From Planctomycetota bacterium (lineage in GTDB: Bacteria > Planctomycetota > UBA1135 > GCA-002686595): a stretch of 64,000 bases of DNA. The position numbers and the translations under genes are program-made. The DNA lies in assembly GCA_014238415.1 (NCBI GenBank), contig JABABA010000002.1, positions 62,001 to 126,000 on the forward strand. The letters run 5' to 3'. Numbering within the stretch: position 1 is the stretch's first letter; each line of letters starts with the position of its first letter. The notes beneath the pieces were generated by a model. That model worked only from the letters and a program-made list of their open reading frames with translations, searched no databases and had not been told where the DNA came from. This document shows, piece by piece, positions 16,661 through 25,014 of this stretch.

Positions 16661-17770
16661 TCAGTCCCCTGCGCTGAAGCTATAGAAAGCCGCTCCCTTG
16701 AGAGAGGGGGCGGCTTCGTTTCTAAGCAACAGAGTACGGATCGTCCACAGATCGCGGAATATGCGGTATTCGATAGCGGTCTTGTCCAGATAGTCCACAC
16801 CAGAGCTGCCTCCGGTTCCCACGCGGCGCCCAATGACACGCTCCACCATGCGCGCATGTCGCTGACGGTAGATAAGGAAAGCTTGCTCGACCTCGATCAA
16901 ACTGGCAAGAACTTCTCGTGGCCAGGCAAGCAGAGGCAATTCGCGGTAAGTCTCTATGAACAGCATTGCGACTCGCGCACGAGCACGTTGAGGGTCGTCC
17001 TTTACATCAGTCCCGCGCAAGAACTCCTCAGTAGCGGCAATTTCTCGATCATATAGATCGTCAATCCTCTTGTGGTCTGATTCTGGAGCCACTTCCCTTG
17101 CACGTTTGCGGGCCTTGTCCACTTCAATTCGCTGGCTCGCCAGGAAGTCATTCAAGAAGTCCTCGCAGGTCTTGCCTGCTCCAGCGTCCCCATGGCGCAC
17201 ACCGTCAATCGGCGTACGCTCAAGCCACGAACGAACCGCATCAAGCAAGCTAGGTCCGTCCGCCTGGGTCTCACGCAAATGCTTGAGCGCACTGGAGGGA
17301 GAGCCATCTGCATTCTTCAATGCAGCAATGTGACTGCCAGGGGAGCCAAGGGGCACACGCTCATCGTCATTGAGACCAAACAGGACTTCAATTTGACGCA
17401 TCTGAGCGCTCTGAAAACCACTGGCGGGCATCAGCTTGTTGCGGAAGGCGAGATACTCGCGAGTTCCTATGGTCTCGACCAGTTCAAAGTGATGCGCACC
17501 AATCTTGAAAATTGTGGTAATCCTCCGCAACCGAGCAACAACCCGGGAGAGGTCTTGCTCTGAGACCTTGGGCAGTACGAACAGGTCCCGGGCCGCCAAC
17601 ATGTCGCGACGCACAAGCTTGAACCACAGCTCAAAGATCTGATGCACTGTGATAAAGACCAGCTCCTCATCCTCAAGAGTGCTCTCGTCTCTATCGAGGC
17701 CACCCTGCAGATTGAGCAGATCTTCCACACGGATATAGTCCCAGTAGGTCGTCGGAGGTTGAATCGCCAT
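16661..17770 (-). CDS. kynA: Tryptophan 2,3-dioxygenase
   Basis: This heme enzyme opens the indole ring of tryptophan to N-formylkynurenine, the first step of the kynurenine pathway. The ATG at 17770 gives 369 residues and places the family opening TTYWDYIRVEDLLNLQ at the N-terminus; an ATG at 17821 would add 17 residues with no family match. HQIFELWFKL (distal heme-pocket His), the substrate-binding Arg region RNKLMPASGFQSAQMRQIE and a C-terminal TGGSSGVDYLDKT (proximal region) are present. It is longer than the compact bacterial enzymes of about 280-300 residues because of inserts in the middle. No other kynurenine gene is in the window. It diverges from bioB with a 59-bp gap. Confidence 0.94.
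   Translation of the reverse strand: MAIQPPTTYWDYIRVEDLLNLQGGLDRDESTLEDEELVFITVHQIFELWFKLVRRDMLAARDLFVLPKVSEQDLSRVVARLRRITTIFKIGAHHFELVETIGTREYLAFRNKLMPASGFQSAQMRQIEVLFGLNDDERVPLGSPGSHIAALKNADGSPSSALKHLRETQADGPSLLDAVRSWLERTPIDGVRHGDAGAGKTCEDFLNDFLASQRIEVDKARKRAREVAPESDHKRIDDLYDREIAATEEFLRGTDVKDDPQRARARVAMLFIETYRELPLLAWPREVLASLIEVEQAFLIYRQRHARMVERVIGRRVGTGGSSGVDYLDKTAIEYRIFRDLWTIRTLLLRNEAAPSLKGAAFYSFSAGD
16687..16716 (-). terminator. Terminator-like hairpin inside the 3' end of kynA
   Basis: Bases 16687-16697 and 16706-16716 form an 11-bp GC-rich stem with one G-T pair and an eight-base loop. Read on the minus strand it is followed by TTTCT. It lies about 25 bases before the kynA stop, so if active it would end transcripts inside the last codons; it may act only when translation is slow, or be a coincidence of coding sequence. 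Confidence 0.3.
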
Positions 17771-17829
17771 GATTTCGCAGAGGATACGGATTCGCACCGG
17801 CCTGCGGGCAAGGGTTATCATGCAGCCCA

Positions 17830-18804
17830 ATGCCAACCTCCCCCCCAATCGACAAGTCTCTTCCCGAGGCCCTCCAACAGCGAGCCATGGGCCTCCTGGA
17901 CCGCCCCCTGCTCGACCTGATCTTCGAAGCAGCCGAGACTCATCGGGCCAACCATGATCCTGCTCGTATCCAGCACGCCCACTTGTTCTCAATCAAGACC
18001 GGGGCCTGTCCGGAGGACTGTGGCTACTGCTCCCAGAGCGCTCACCATGATTCCGGCCTACAACGAGAAGCCCTGACCGATCTGAACAGCGTGCGAGAAG
18101 AAGCCCGCCTGGCGCGCGAGTCCGGCGCAGACAGGCTCTGTCTTGGTGCGGCCTGGCGCAATGTCAAGGACGGTGCTGAATTCGACCGGACGCTTGAAAT
18201 GGTGCGTGCAGTCAAGGATGAGGGTCTTGAGGCTTGCGCGACCCTGGGCATGCTCGACCCATCCCAAGCGCAACGCTTACGCGAAGCGGGGCTTGACTAC
18301 TACAACCACAACCTCGACACAGGCCGCAGCCATTACCAGAACATCGTGACCACGCGCACCTATGACGAGCGCCTGGACACCTTGCAAATCGCTCGAGATG
18401 CAGGATTGGCGCTTTGCTGTGGAGGAATCGTTGGCATGGGGGAAACTCGTGAGCAACGAGCTGAGTTTCTGGCCCAACTTGCAGCTCTCGACCCGACACC
18501 TGAGTCAGTCCCAATCAACTCTTTGGTTCCAGTGGCAGGAACTCCCCTTGAGAACCAAACTCCATTGCCTTGGGACGAAGTGGTCCGAATGGTGGCCGCA
18601 AGCCGCATCATGCTGCCGAAGTCCACGGTGCGCCTCTCGGCCGGTCGTGAATCAATGACCGAGGAAGCTCAGGCCTTATGTTTTCTGGCAGGCGCAAACT
18701 CGGTTTTCCTGGGTGATAAACTCCTGACCACACCGGGCCGTGAGCACACCGCTGACGCGAGCCTCTTCCGCAAGCTGGGAATGACCCCGGTTCAGCAAGC
18801 CTAG
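17830..18804 (+). CDS. bioB: Biotin synthase
   Basis: BioB is a radical-SAM enzyme that inserts sulfur into dethiobiotin to give biotin. The 324-residue protein contains the cluster motif CPEDCGYC with Cys60, Cys64 and Cys67, followed by the typical SQSAHH segment, the YNHNLDTG block, and GGIVGMGE. Length and motifs are normal. It starts the operon bioB-bioFD-bioA-aminotransferase, with a 14-bp gap to the fused gene. No BirA-type operator was recognised in the short gap to kynA. Confidence 0.96.
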   Translation: MPTSPPIDKSLPEALQQRAMGLLDRPLLDLIFEAAETHRANHDPARIQHAHLFSIKTGACPEDCGYCSQSAHHDSGLQREALTDLNSVREEARLARESGADRLCLGAAWRNVKDGAEFDRTLEMVRAVKDEGLEACATLGMLDPSQAQRLREAGLDYYNHNLDTGRSHYQNIVTTRTYDERLDTLQIARDAGLALCCGGIVGMGETREQRAEFLAQLAALDPTPESVPINSLVPVAGTPLENQTPLPWDEVVRMVAASRIMLPKSTVRLSAGRESMTEEAQALCFLAGANSVFLGDKLLTTPGREHTADASLFRKLGMTPVQQA

Positions 18805-18818
18805 AGCCGCGATATCCA

Positions 18819-20642
18819 ATGCTGTCAATACAAGAACAGCTTGCAGATGAGCTAGCGCAGCTAGAAATGGCCAATCAACGCCGCGAGACCATCTCAGCGC
18901 CCCAGCATGGAGATTGGTTCACCAATGATCTCTTCGGCCTCTCCCGGGATCCCCACGTGATCGCCCGGGCCAAGGCGGCTCTCGACCAATACGGTGCAGG
19001 CTCAAGGGCTTCCCGCGCCCTGGGGGGAGATTCGCCCCTGCACAAGGAAGCTGAAGAGTTAGCTGCTGACTGGCTTGAAGCACCCCGAGCCTTACTATTC
19101 CCTTCCGGCTGGCAGGCTTGTGCAGGGGTATTGGGTGCTCTTGTGGGCCGGGGAGATGTGATCTTCTGTGATCGCATGCTGCACGCATCACTAATCGATG
19201 GCGCGCGACTGACCCGGGCGCGGCGCGTCATTACTCCCCACCTGGACCTTACAGCCCTTGAAAACGCACTGCGTCAGAGCATGGGTGCCCGGCGAAGGCT
19301 GATCGTAACCGAGGGAGTGTTCAGCATGGACGGGACCGCTCCGAACCTCGTTCGCCTCTCAGAATTAGCCGTGGAGTACGATGCCTGGCTGTTGATCGAT
19401 GAAGCTCACTCCGCAGGGGTATTGGGACCAAGGGGGCGGGGCGCTTGGGGCGCGGCATGTGAAGAGGGTGCACTCGACGCGAACCTCGTCAGTCGTATCG
19501 TAACTGGCGGTAAGGCACTTGGATGTGCCGGCGCATTCGTGCTCGGAAGTAGCGAATTGCGGTCACTGATGCTCACAAAGGCACGCTCGTTCCTCTTCAC
19601 GACAGCACCCTCGCCAGCAGTGACTGGTGCACTCTGCGGAGCAATTGAACGAATACAAGAACTTGATCAGGAGCGCATCCAACTGCAAACCCACGCCCGA
19701 CATCTGGCCCAAGAACTCGACCTGCCAACCCCTGCAGGCGCAATTGTTCCGGTCCCGATCGGCAGCAGCGAAAGAGCCTTGGACCTGACACTCAAATTGC
19801 GCGCCCAGGGCATTCAAGTGCGAGCAGTAAGACCGCCGACCGTGCCCAATGGAGAGAGCCGCATCAGAATTGTGCTGCACTCAAGCCAGACAACGACACA
19901 GATTGATCAACTGGTAGAAGCTCTCCGGAATCTCGATTGGACCCCAAACTCAATACCCCAGGAACGGACGAGTGCGTCCCGAGCCCTGTGGGTCGTGGGC
20001 ACTGACACGGATGTGGGCAAGACAGTTGCCAGCGCAGGCCTCCTGCACGCACTTCGAACCCTGGGCAGATGCGGATATTGCAAGCCCGTGCAAACCGGCA
20101 GCGAAGACCCATTGAGCAGCGATACGAATGAAATTCGCCGCCTGGTCCCTGACCTCTTGACTTGCACCCCATCAATCGAACTGCCCCTGCCAGCTTCACC
20201 CCATGAAGCAGCCGCAGCTGTTGGAGTCCAAATCGATGTGCCGCAACTCAATAGTTGGTTGGATGAACAGTTACGCAGGCAAACCAGCGGGGTCTTGGTG
20301 GTCGAGCCTGCGGGAGGCCTACACGTACCGCTCACGCCGGAAGTCTTGACCTCTGATTGGTGCGCGCAGCGGAGCGAGGCTCTGGTGTTGGTTGCTCGAT
20401 CGGGTCTTGGAACTCTGAACCACACCCTCTTGACCTTAGAGGCTCTGATCACCCGTAACCTGCACCCAAGAGCCTTGATTCTGGTAGGAACACCCCACGA
20501 GTCCAATCGACGCACTCTTGCCGAGCGAGCAGCCTGCCCAGTAGTTGAACTTCCATTGCTGGAACCATTGACCAGCGACAGCATCAAGGCTTGGGCGTTG
20601 AGTTCAGGCTTGCCAGAAATCCTGGAGCCCCTCTTTTCATGA
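18819..20642 (+). CDS. bioF-bioD: Fused 8-amino-7-oxononanoate synthase / dethiobiotin synthetase (BioF-BioD)
   Basis: One 607-residue chain carries two biotin-pathway enzymes. Residues 1-375 are BioF, a PLP enzyme condensing pimeloyl thioester with alanine: DEAHSAG near 194-200 and the PLP lysine Lys232 in TGGKALG. Residues about 388-607 are BioD, which closes the ureido ring using ATP and CO2: P-loop GTDTDVGKT at 394-402 and the CKPVQTG substrate motif. A short linker (about 376-387) joins them with no stop or frameshift. The steps are separated by BioA, encoded by the next, overlapping gene. BioF-BioD is an unusual pairing; BioD-BioA fusions are better known. Confidence 0.94.
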   Translation: MLSIQEQLADELAQLEMANQRRETISAPQHGDWFTNDLFGLSRDPHVIARAKAALDQYGAGSRASRALGGDSPLHKEAEELAADWLEAPRALLFPSGWQACAGVLGALVGRGDVIFCDRMLHASLIDGARLTRARRVITPHLDLTALENALRQSMGARRRLIVTEGVFSMDGTAPNLVRLSELAVEYDAWLLIDEAHSAGVLGPRGRGAWGAACEEGALDANLVSRIVTGGKALGCAGAFVLGSSELRSLMLTKARSFLFTTAPSPAVTGALCGAIERIQELDQERIQLQTHARHLAQELDLPTPAGAIVPVPIGSSERALDLTLKLRAQGIQVRAVRPPTVPNGESRIRIVLHSSQTTTQIDQLVEALRNLDWTPNSIPQERTSASRALWVVGTDTDVGKTVASAGLLHALRTLGRCGYCKPVQTGSEDPLSSDTNEIRRLVPDLLTCTPSIELPLPASPHEAAAAVGVQIDVPQLNSWLDEQLRRQTSGVLVVEPAGGLHVPLTPEVLTSDWCAQRSEALVLVARSGLGTLNHTLLTLEALITRNLHPRALILVGTPHESNRRTLAERAACPVVELPLLEPLTSDSIKAWALSSGLPEILEPLFS

Positions 20643-21901
20643 GCAACTTGATCCAAAGGGATGGAAGAGTCTGTTGGCATCCCTTCACCCAGCATGGCAT
20701 TGAAAGCGAGCCCCTCGCGGTAGTGGGAGCCAAGGGTGCACAGCTTGAGCTGGAAGACGGCCGCAAACTTATCGATGGCATCAGTTCCTGGTGGGCCATT
20801 TTGCATGGGCATGGGGAAGAAACCATTCTCAAGGCCATCAACAAACAATACGAGCGTCTCGATCATGTGCTCTTCGCCGGAGCTACCCACGAGCCAGCGG
20901 TGCGCCTCGCAGAAAGACTGTGCGCTCTGACGCCCCAGGGGTTGAATCGAGTGTTCTTTTCAGACGATGGAAGCACGGCTGTGGAAGTGGCGCTGAAGAT
21001 GGTGGTCCAGCGCTGGGTCCTGCGCGATCAGCCCCTGCGCCGCACATTTGTGGCGTTCGAAGGGGCCTATCACGGAGACACCTTCGGGGCCATGGCGGTC
21101 GGAGACCCCGACCCTTTCTTCGAGCCCTTTCGACCACTGTTATTCGATGTTCGCCGAGTCGGACTGGACGCCCAGAAGGTCGGCGATGCATTGGATGACC
21201 TGGGCGAAAGAGCCGCCGGAGTCATCGTCGAACCGCGTCTGATGGGTGCAGCAGGCATGAAGATTCAGCCCAGTGGTTTCTTGAAAAGCCTGGAAGAGGC
21301 GGTGCACTCGAGGGGCTTGCCCCTTATCGCAGACGAAGTCTTCACTGGATTCGGCCGCACTGGGGAACTCTTCGCTTGCGACTCCGAAGATGTCACGCCT
21401 GACCTGTTGTGCTTGGCCAAGGGACTGACGGGCGGCATGTTCCCCCTCTCTGCGACCCTGGCTCGCGAAGAGTTCTTCGAGGACTTTCTATCGAGCGACC
21501 GCTCGCGGGCATTCTTCCACGGGCACACCTTCACCGCCCATCCGGTGGGCTGTGCGGCGGCTCTCGCATCCTTGGATCTAATCGCAGACCATGACACGCC
21601 GCGATTGTTCGAACGCCTCGGGAAACGACTGTTGAGGTCTTTGGCCGACCTCAACCAAAATTCCAGAGTGCATAACCTGCGGCAACTCGGAGGCATGGTT
21701 GCGTTTGAGCTTGCCAGCGACCAGCCAGAAGGATATCTCGCCGCACGCAGCCAAGGCCTTCGCAAGGTTGCTCAGGAACATGGCGTCCTGCTTAGACCTC
21801 TGGGCGATACTCTCTACGCCTTGCCGCCCGCCTGCACCAACGATCAGGAACTCGATCAGATTGCAGCTGCTTTGCACGCCATGGTGAAGTCCAATGACTG
21901 A
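20639..21901 (+). CDS. bioA: Adenosylmethionine-8-amino-7-oxononanoate aminotransferase
   Basis: BioA is a class III PLP aminotransferase that moves the amino group of S-adenosylmethionine to 8-amino-7-oxononanoate. The ATG at 20639 overlaps the stop of bioFD by four bases and gives 420 residues, the family length. WHPFTQ at 13-18, the SSWW substrate motif at 49-52, the DDGSTAVEVALK cofactor block at 109-120, DEVFTGFGRTG near 232 and the PLP lysine Lys261 in LAKGLTGG are all present. It lies between the two reactions of the BioF-BioD fusion, so the three activities are likely produced together. Confidence 0.95.
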   Translation: MSNLIQRDGRVCWHPFTQHGIESEPLAVVGAKGAQLELEDGRKLIDGISSWWAILHGHGEETILKAINKQYERLDHVLFAGATHEPAVRLAERLCALTPQGLNRVFFSDDGSTAVEVALKMVVQRWVLRDQPLRRTFVAFEGAYHGDTFGAMAVGDPDPFFEPFRPLLFDVRRVGLDAQKVGDALDDLGERAAGVIVEPRLMGAAGMKIQPSGFLKSLEEAVHSRGLPLIADEVFTGFGRTGELFACDSEDVTPDLLCLAKGLTGGMFPLSATLAREEFFEDFLSSDRSRAFFHGHTFTAHPVGCAAALASLDLIADHDTPRLFERLGKRLLRSLADLNQNSRVHNLRQLGGMVAFELASDQPEGYLAARSQGLRKVAQEHGVLLRPLGDTLYALPPACTNDQELDQIAAALHAMVKSND

Positions 21902-22769
21902 ACGCAAAGCCGCCATCTACGAGTGGCACGATGGACAATTACGTGTTCTTGAGCACCCGCAAGAGGGAGTGGACCTTGAGCAGGTCCTGTTGGACCTGCC
22001 GGCTGGCACCTACGAGGCCCTGCGCACCTGCGATCAAACCAATTTTTTCCGCCTTGATCGACACTTGGAACGTGGCGTAGCGGGCTGCAAGGCCTCAGGG
22101 CTGCCCGAGCCGAACCCTCAAGCCCTCTGCGCAGGCATCGATGCAGCTGCCCGACACTTTGCCGGGGAAGCAAAACTACGCATTGATTTTTTGCCCTACC
22201 CATCGGCGATGCTGAGCATGCGCTCCACAGTGCTCCTCAGCTTTCATCCATTGCAACTGCCGCCGCAGGAAACCTACCAAAGAGGAGTAGGCGTCTATCC
22301 CACCAGCCAACTGAAGCGATACTCGCCTGTAATCAAGGGCACCCAATTCATTGCCGCGCGCACAGCCCACAAGCGTCTGCATGAAGACGACTTCGAGCCC
22401 ATTCTATTGGACCCAGACGATTACTGCCTCGAAGGAATCATGAGCAACTTCTTCTGTTTTCAGGGAGACGCTCTGTACACCGCTGGCACAGGAGTCTTGG
22501 GAGGCATTACCCGGGAGACCCTCCTGGACTGCGCGGCTGAGTTGGGACTACAGGTTGTCGAGGAAGCCGTACACAAGAATCAGGTCAACCAGATGAACGA
22601 GGCCTTCCTGAGTTCATCAGTGCGCGGGGTCCTTCCCGTGGTGCGTTTTGCTGGCAAGGACATCGGCAACGGTAGGCCTGGGGCACACACTATGGACCTC
22701 GACGCAGCCTACGGAGAATTGGTACGTTCATCAGCCAGACCAGCGTTGCCCTCTGACGAGTCAGCTTGA
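21894..22769 (+). CDS. Class IV PLP aminotransferase
   Basis: This 291-residue protein has the fold-type IV pattern shared by branched-chain aminotransferase, D-amino-acid aminotransferase and aminodeoxychorismate lyase. Landmarks are FRLDRHLERGVAGCKASG (N-terminal substrate block), the PLP lysine in PVIKGTQFIAAR, CLEGIMSNFFCF (the usual EGxxSN motif) and GVLGGITRETLL. It overlaps bioA by eight bases, so it belongs to the biotin operon. It could supply an amino donor, be a PabC-like lyase (which would suit a folate/biotin link), or simply be co-transcribed. Its last 61 bases overlap the convergent DUF423 gene. Confidence 0.88.
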   Translation: MTERKAAIYEWHDGQLRVLEHPQEGVDLEQVLLDLPAGTYEALRTCDQTNFFRLDRHLERGVAGCKASGLPEPNPQALCAGIDAAARHFAGEAKLRIDFLPYPSAMLSMRSTVLLSFHPLQLPPQETYQRGVGVYPTSQLKRYSPVIKGTQFIAARTAHKRLHEDDFEPILLDPDDYCLEGIMSNFFCFQGDALYTAGTGVLGGITRETLLDCAAELGLQVVEEAVHKNQVNQMNEAFLSSSVRGVLPVVRFAGKDIGNGRPGAHTMDLDAAYGELVRSSARPALPSDESA

Positions 22770-23128
22770 CAAGCTGCACGACCCAATAGAACCCAGCCGA
22801 TGAGCAAGGCCAGACCGCCGAATGGTGTGATGGCCCCGAACCAGGAAGGAGCCCCCAAGGCCAGGCAAAAGAGACTGCCTGAAAAGATCACTATCCCCAG
22901 GGTGAATGCCATTGCCGCTCCTGCCCCACGCCCCCGCCGTTGGTGATGCAGAGCCGCAAAGAGTATCGCTAGAACATGCCACATCTGGTAGTTCACTGCG
23001 GTTGCCCACCACTCGCTCCTTTGATCTACAGACAGGATCTGCTTCAGCCCATGGGCACCAAATGCACCAAGGGCAACTCCACTGAAGCCCAAGAGAGAGG
23101 CCACGAGAATCCAATTTGTATTCTTCAT
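22709..23128 (-). CDS. DUF423 small integral membrane protein
   Basis: This 139-residue inner-membrane protein belongs to the DUF423 (YgdD-like) family. It has about four membrane helices: residues 5-25, 47-63, 70-90 and 97-117. The family signature GVALGAFGAHGLK follows the first helix, and YQMWHVLAIL is in the second. Function is unknown. Its 3' end overlaps the convergent aminotransferase gene by 61 bases, so the hydrophilic tail (about residues 118-139) is encoded opposite that gene's C-terminus. Confidence 0.88.
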   Translation of the reverse strand: MKNTNWILVASLLGFSGVALGAFGAHGLKQILSVDQRSEWWATAVNYQMWHVLAILFAALHHQRRGRGAGAAMAFTLGIVIFSGSLFCLALGAPSWFGAITPFGGLALLIGWVLLGRAACQADSSEGNAGLADERTNSP

Positions 23129-23451
23129 ATCTTGGGACGCTTCATGAAAACGCCCCTGGAATGGTACCCAGCTAGGGTTCTCGAAAGGGAGAACTGAGAG
23201 CTACAGGATCTTGCATCTCTCTGCAGAGAGGGTTATGAGCACCCTGGGCAGAAGCTGTACCTCGAGGAGGGGTGCATCCTAGCGGCCATACATTCTCAAT
23301 TCGAGACCCGCCCACCCCAATGGGCGGCCTTGGGGCGTGATCCCCGAATCCCCCCTGTCTCCTTTTGGGACCCGCTGACTTCCCCTGAATCTGAGGGGTA
23401 ATGTTCAGTCCGGGCGGGCCTTCACCGCAGGTCACCGCGACGCCCCTAACC
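23129..23451. other. Gene-free 323-bp stretch upstream of the hydrolase pair
   Basis: This divergent intergenic stretch has no supported gene. It contains a perfect 7-bp GC-rich hairpin (stem 23308-23314 and 23321-23327, loop CCCCAA) and a 5-bp CCCCT/AGGGG hairpin at 23383-23399, about 50 bases before the hydrolase start. Both could lie in the 5' leader of the plus-strand gene. No promoter or riboswitch class was recognised. Confidence 0.5.
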
Positions 23452-24876
23452 ATGTACAAGCAATCTATTCTCACCGCCTTGGTGGTTCTCCTCTTGCCGG
23501 GTCTGGGCGCAGCCCAACGACGGCACAATCCTGCCCCTCGAATCTCCGTTCAGCCCCACGTGTCAAAGGTCACTCGGGGCTTGCGTGGCGAACCCCTTGG
23601 AGTGGACGTTCCCTTTGAAGTTGCGGTAGGAGGAACTATTGCACCACCCCTGGCCCCCGCTGCCAGCGCAAGCGCCCTGCTTCACAGAGTCTACAAGGTA
23701 CGCATTCCTGCCACGGGCACGAGCTGGGTCGAGCGCATGATCGTCGGAGTCCCAAACCAGATTCTGGGTCCGACACCCGTACTGGTTCTGTTCCACGGCT
23801 ACGGAGAAGATCCTGAAGACCTGATGTTCTCGACCGAATACATTCAGAAGGCCCGCCAGTTGGGTTGGCTGGTGGTCGCACCCCTGGGCGCCCACAAGTT
23901 CAACTTCGGCATCGAATATGCCCAGCGCAATACCGAAGCCGCACTTGAATTCCTGGCCACATATTTTCCCCTGGACCTGGACCGCATTTATGGCGTCGGG
24001 TTTTCAATGGGCGGCGGTTGGATGGCCAGCTTTGCTGCCCGCCATACAAGTCGAGACCATGTGCGATTCGCTGCTCTGGCCAACCACACAGGAACCGTAT
24101 CAGTCACCCACGTACACGCCAGTGCTGTTGATGTATCTCTCCTGGAAAGCCCCCTGATGTTCGAGGGATCCCCCTTTCAGTTCCCATTTCGCTACCAGCG
24201 AGCATCCAGCATCGAATTGAACCCTGTCTTCAACAGCGTGAACCCAGACACCGACCTGCTGCGAAATATTGCCCACATACCGATCATGACCTGGACCTGC
24301 GCGACAGATCCGAATCTCTACATCATCGATCAGTGCGAACAATTTGATGCCCACCTGGCACAGTTGGGCGGCATCAGCAACTATACCAGTGGTCGCGGCA
24401 ATGGACACATGTGGGCGAACCTTGATGAAGATGCCGTGTTGACCTGGCTGGGTCAGCACACTCGCAGCGATCCGGATAGCTCGAGCTTGGTGAGCGTGCT
24501 TGCCGATCGCAACTCCCGCTGGCACGAGTTCCAGATCGTGCAGCGGAACAGCGGGACCTTCACTCCCTTCAAGTGGGCGGCTCTACAGATTTTCAACCGG
24601 GCATACGTCCTGCAAGCCAGCAATCTGGCCCAACTGGCCTTTGACCCTGCGGATCTGGGATTGAGCAAGAACAGTTCCCAAGGCCTGGAGATCATCTTCT
24701 CCGAGCTTGACCACTTGGCTACTCGGGTGATTCTGGAGGACATGGACATGCCATCCAATGTGCTCTTCAATGGAACCAGCACCCCAAACTGGACCTATGA
24801 CCAGACCACGCGTCGCCTGTCATTGATCTACTTGCCGAGCAGCCAGAATACTGGCTCTTGGCGCATCCTGCCCTAG
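23452..24876 (+). CDS. Exported serine hydrolase (alpha/beta fold), copy 1
   Basis: This 474-residue secreted protein starts at the ATG at 23452, which directly precedes a signal peptide (YKQSILTALVVLLLPGLGAAQ). The catalytic domain resembles PHB-depolymerase/feruloyl-esterase-type alpha/beta hydrolases: VLFHGYGED (oxyanion strand), the nucleophile elbow GVGFSMGGG with Ser185, a likely Asp286 (WTCATDPN) and His319 (GRGNGHMW). A second beta-rich domain (about 340-474) begins at SDPDSSSLVSVLADRNSRWH and is shared with the next gene. The substrate is unknown; an ester or polymer outside the cytoplasm is likely. Confidence 0.85.
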   Translation: MYKQSILTALVVLLLPGLGAAQRRHNPAPRISVQPHVSKVTRGLRGEPLGVDVPFEVAVGGTIAPPLAPAASASALLHRVYKVRIPATGTSWVERMIVGVPNQILGPTPVLVLFHGYGEDPEDLMFSTEYIQKARQLGWLVVAPLGAHKFNFGIEYAQRNTEAALEFLATYFPLDLDRIYGVGFSMGGGWMASFAARHTSRDHVRFAALANHTGTVSVTHVHASAVDVSLLESPLMFEGSPFQFPFRYQRASSIELNPVFNSVNPDTDLLRNIAHIPIMTWTCATDPNLYIIDQCEQFDAHLAQLGGISNYTSGRGNGHMWANLDEDAVLTWLGQHTRSDPDSSSLVSVLADRNSRWHEFQIVQRNSGTFTPFKWAALQIFNRAYVLQASNLAQLAFDPADLGLSKNSSQGLEIIFSELDHLATRVILEDMDMPSNVLFNGTSTPNWTYDQTTRRLSLIYLPSSQNTGSWRILP

Positions 24877-25014
24877 TCCAGCACCACCTATAGGCCCCTG
24901 AATGTGCTTTCTGGGGTATTGCAGGCAGAAAACCCAGAACTCATCTAAATTGGTAGATGTCCAGCGGTCCTCCACCATAATGGAGTGATCGTTGATTATA
25001 TTATCTGCCGGTTT

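Noticed and set aside
19907..20890. Minus-strand open frame of 327 codons opposite bioFD and bioA
   Set aside because: It is a shadow of two well-supported biotin genes, with shadow-like composition and no start signal.
23172..23528. Minus-strand open frame of 118 codons in the gap before the hydrolase genes
   Set aside because: It overlaps the signal peptide region of the hydrolase gene, has low-complexity basic residues and no recognisable features.
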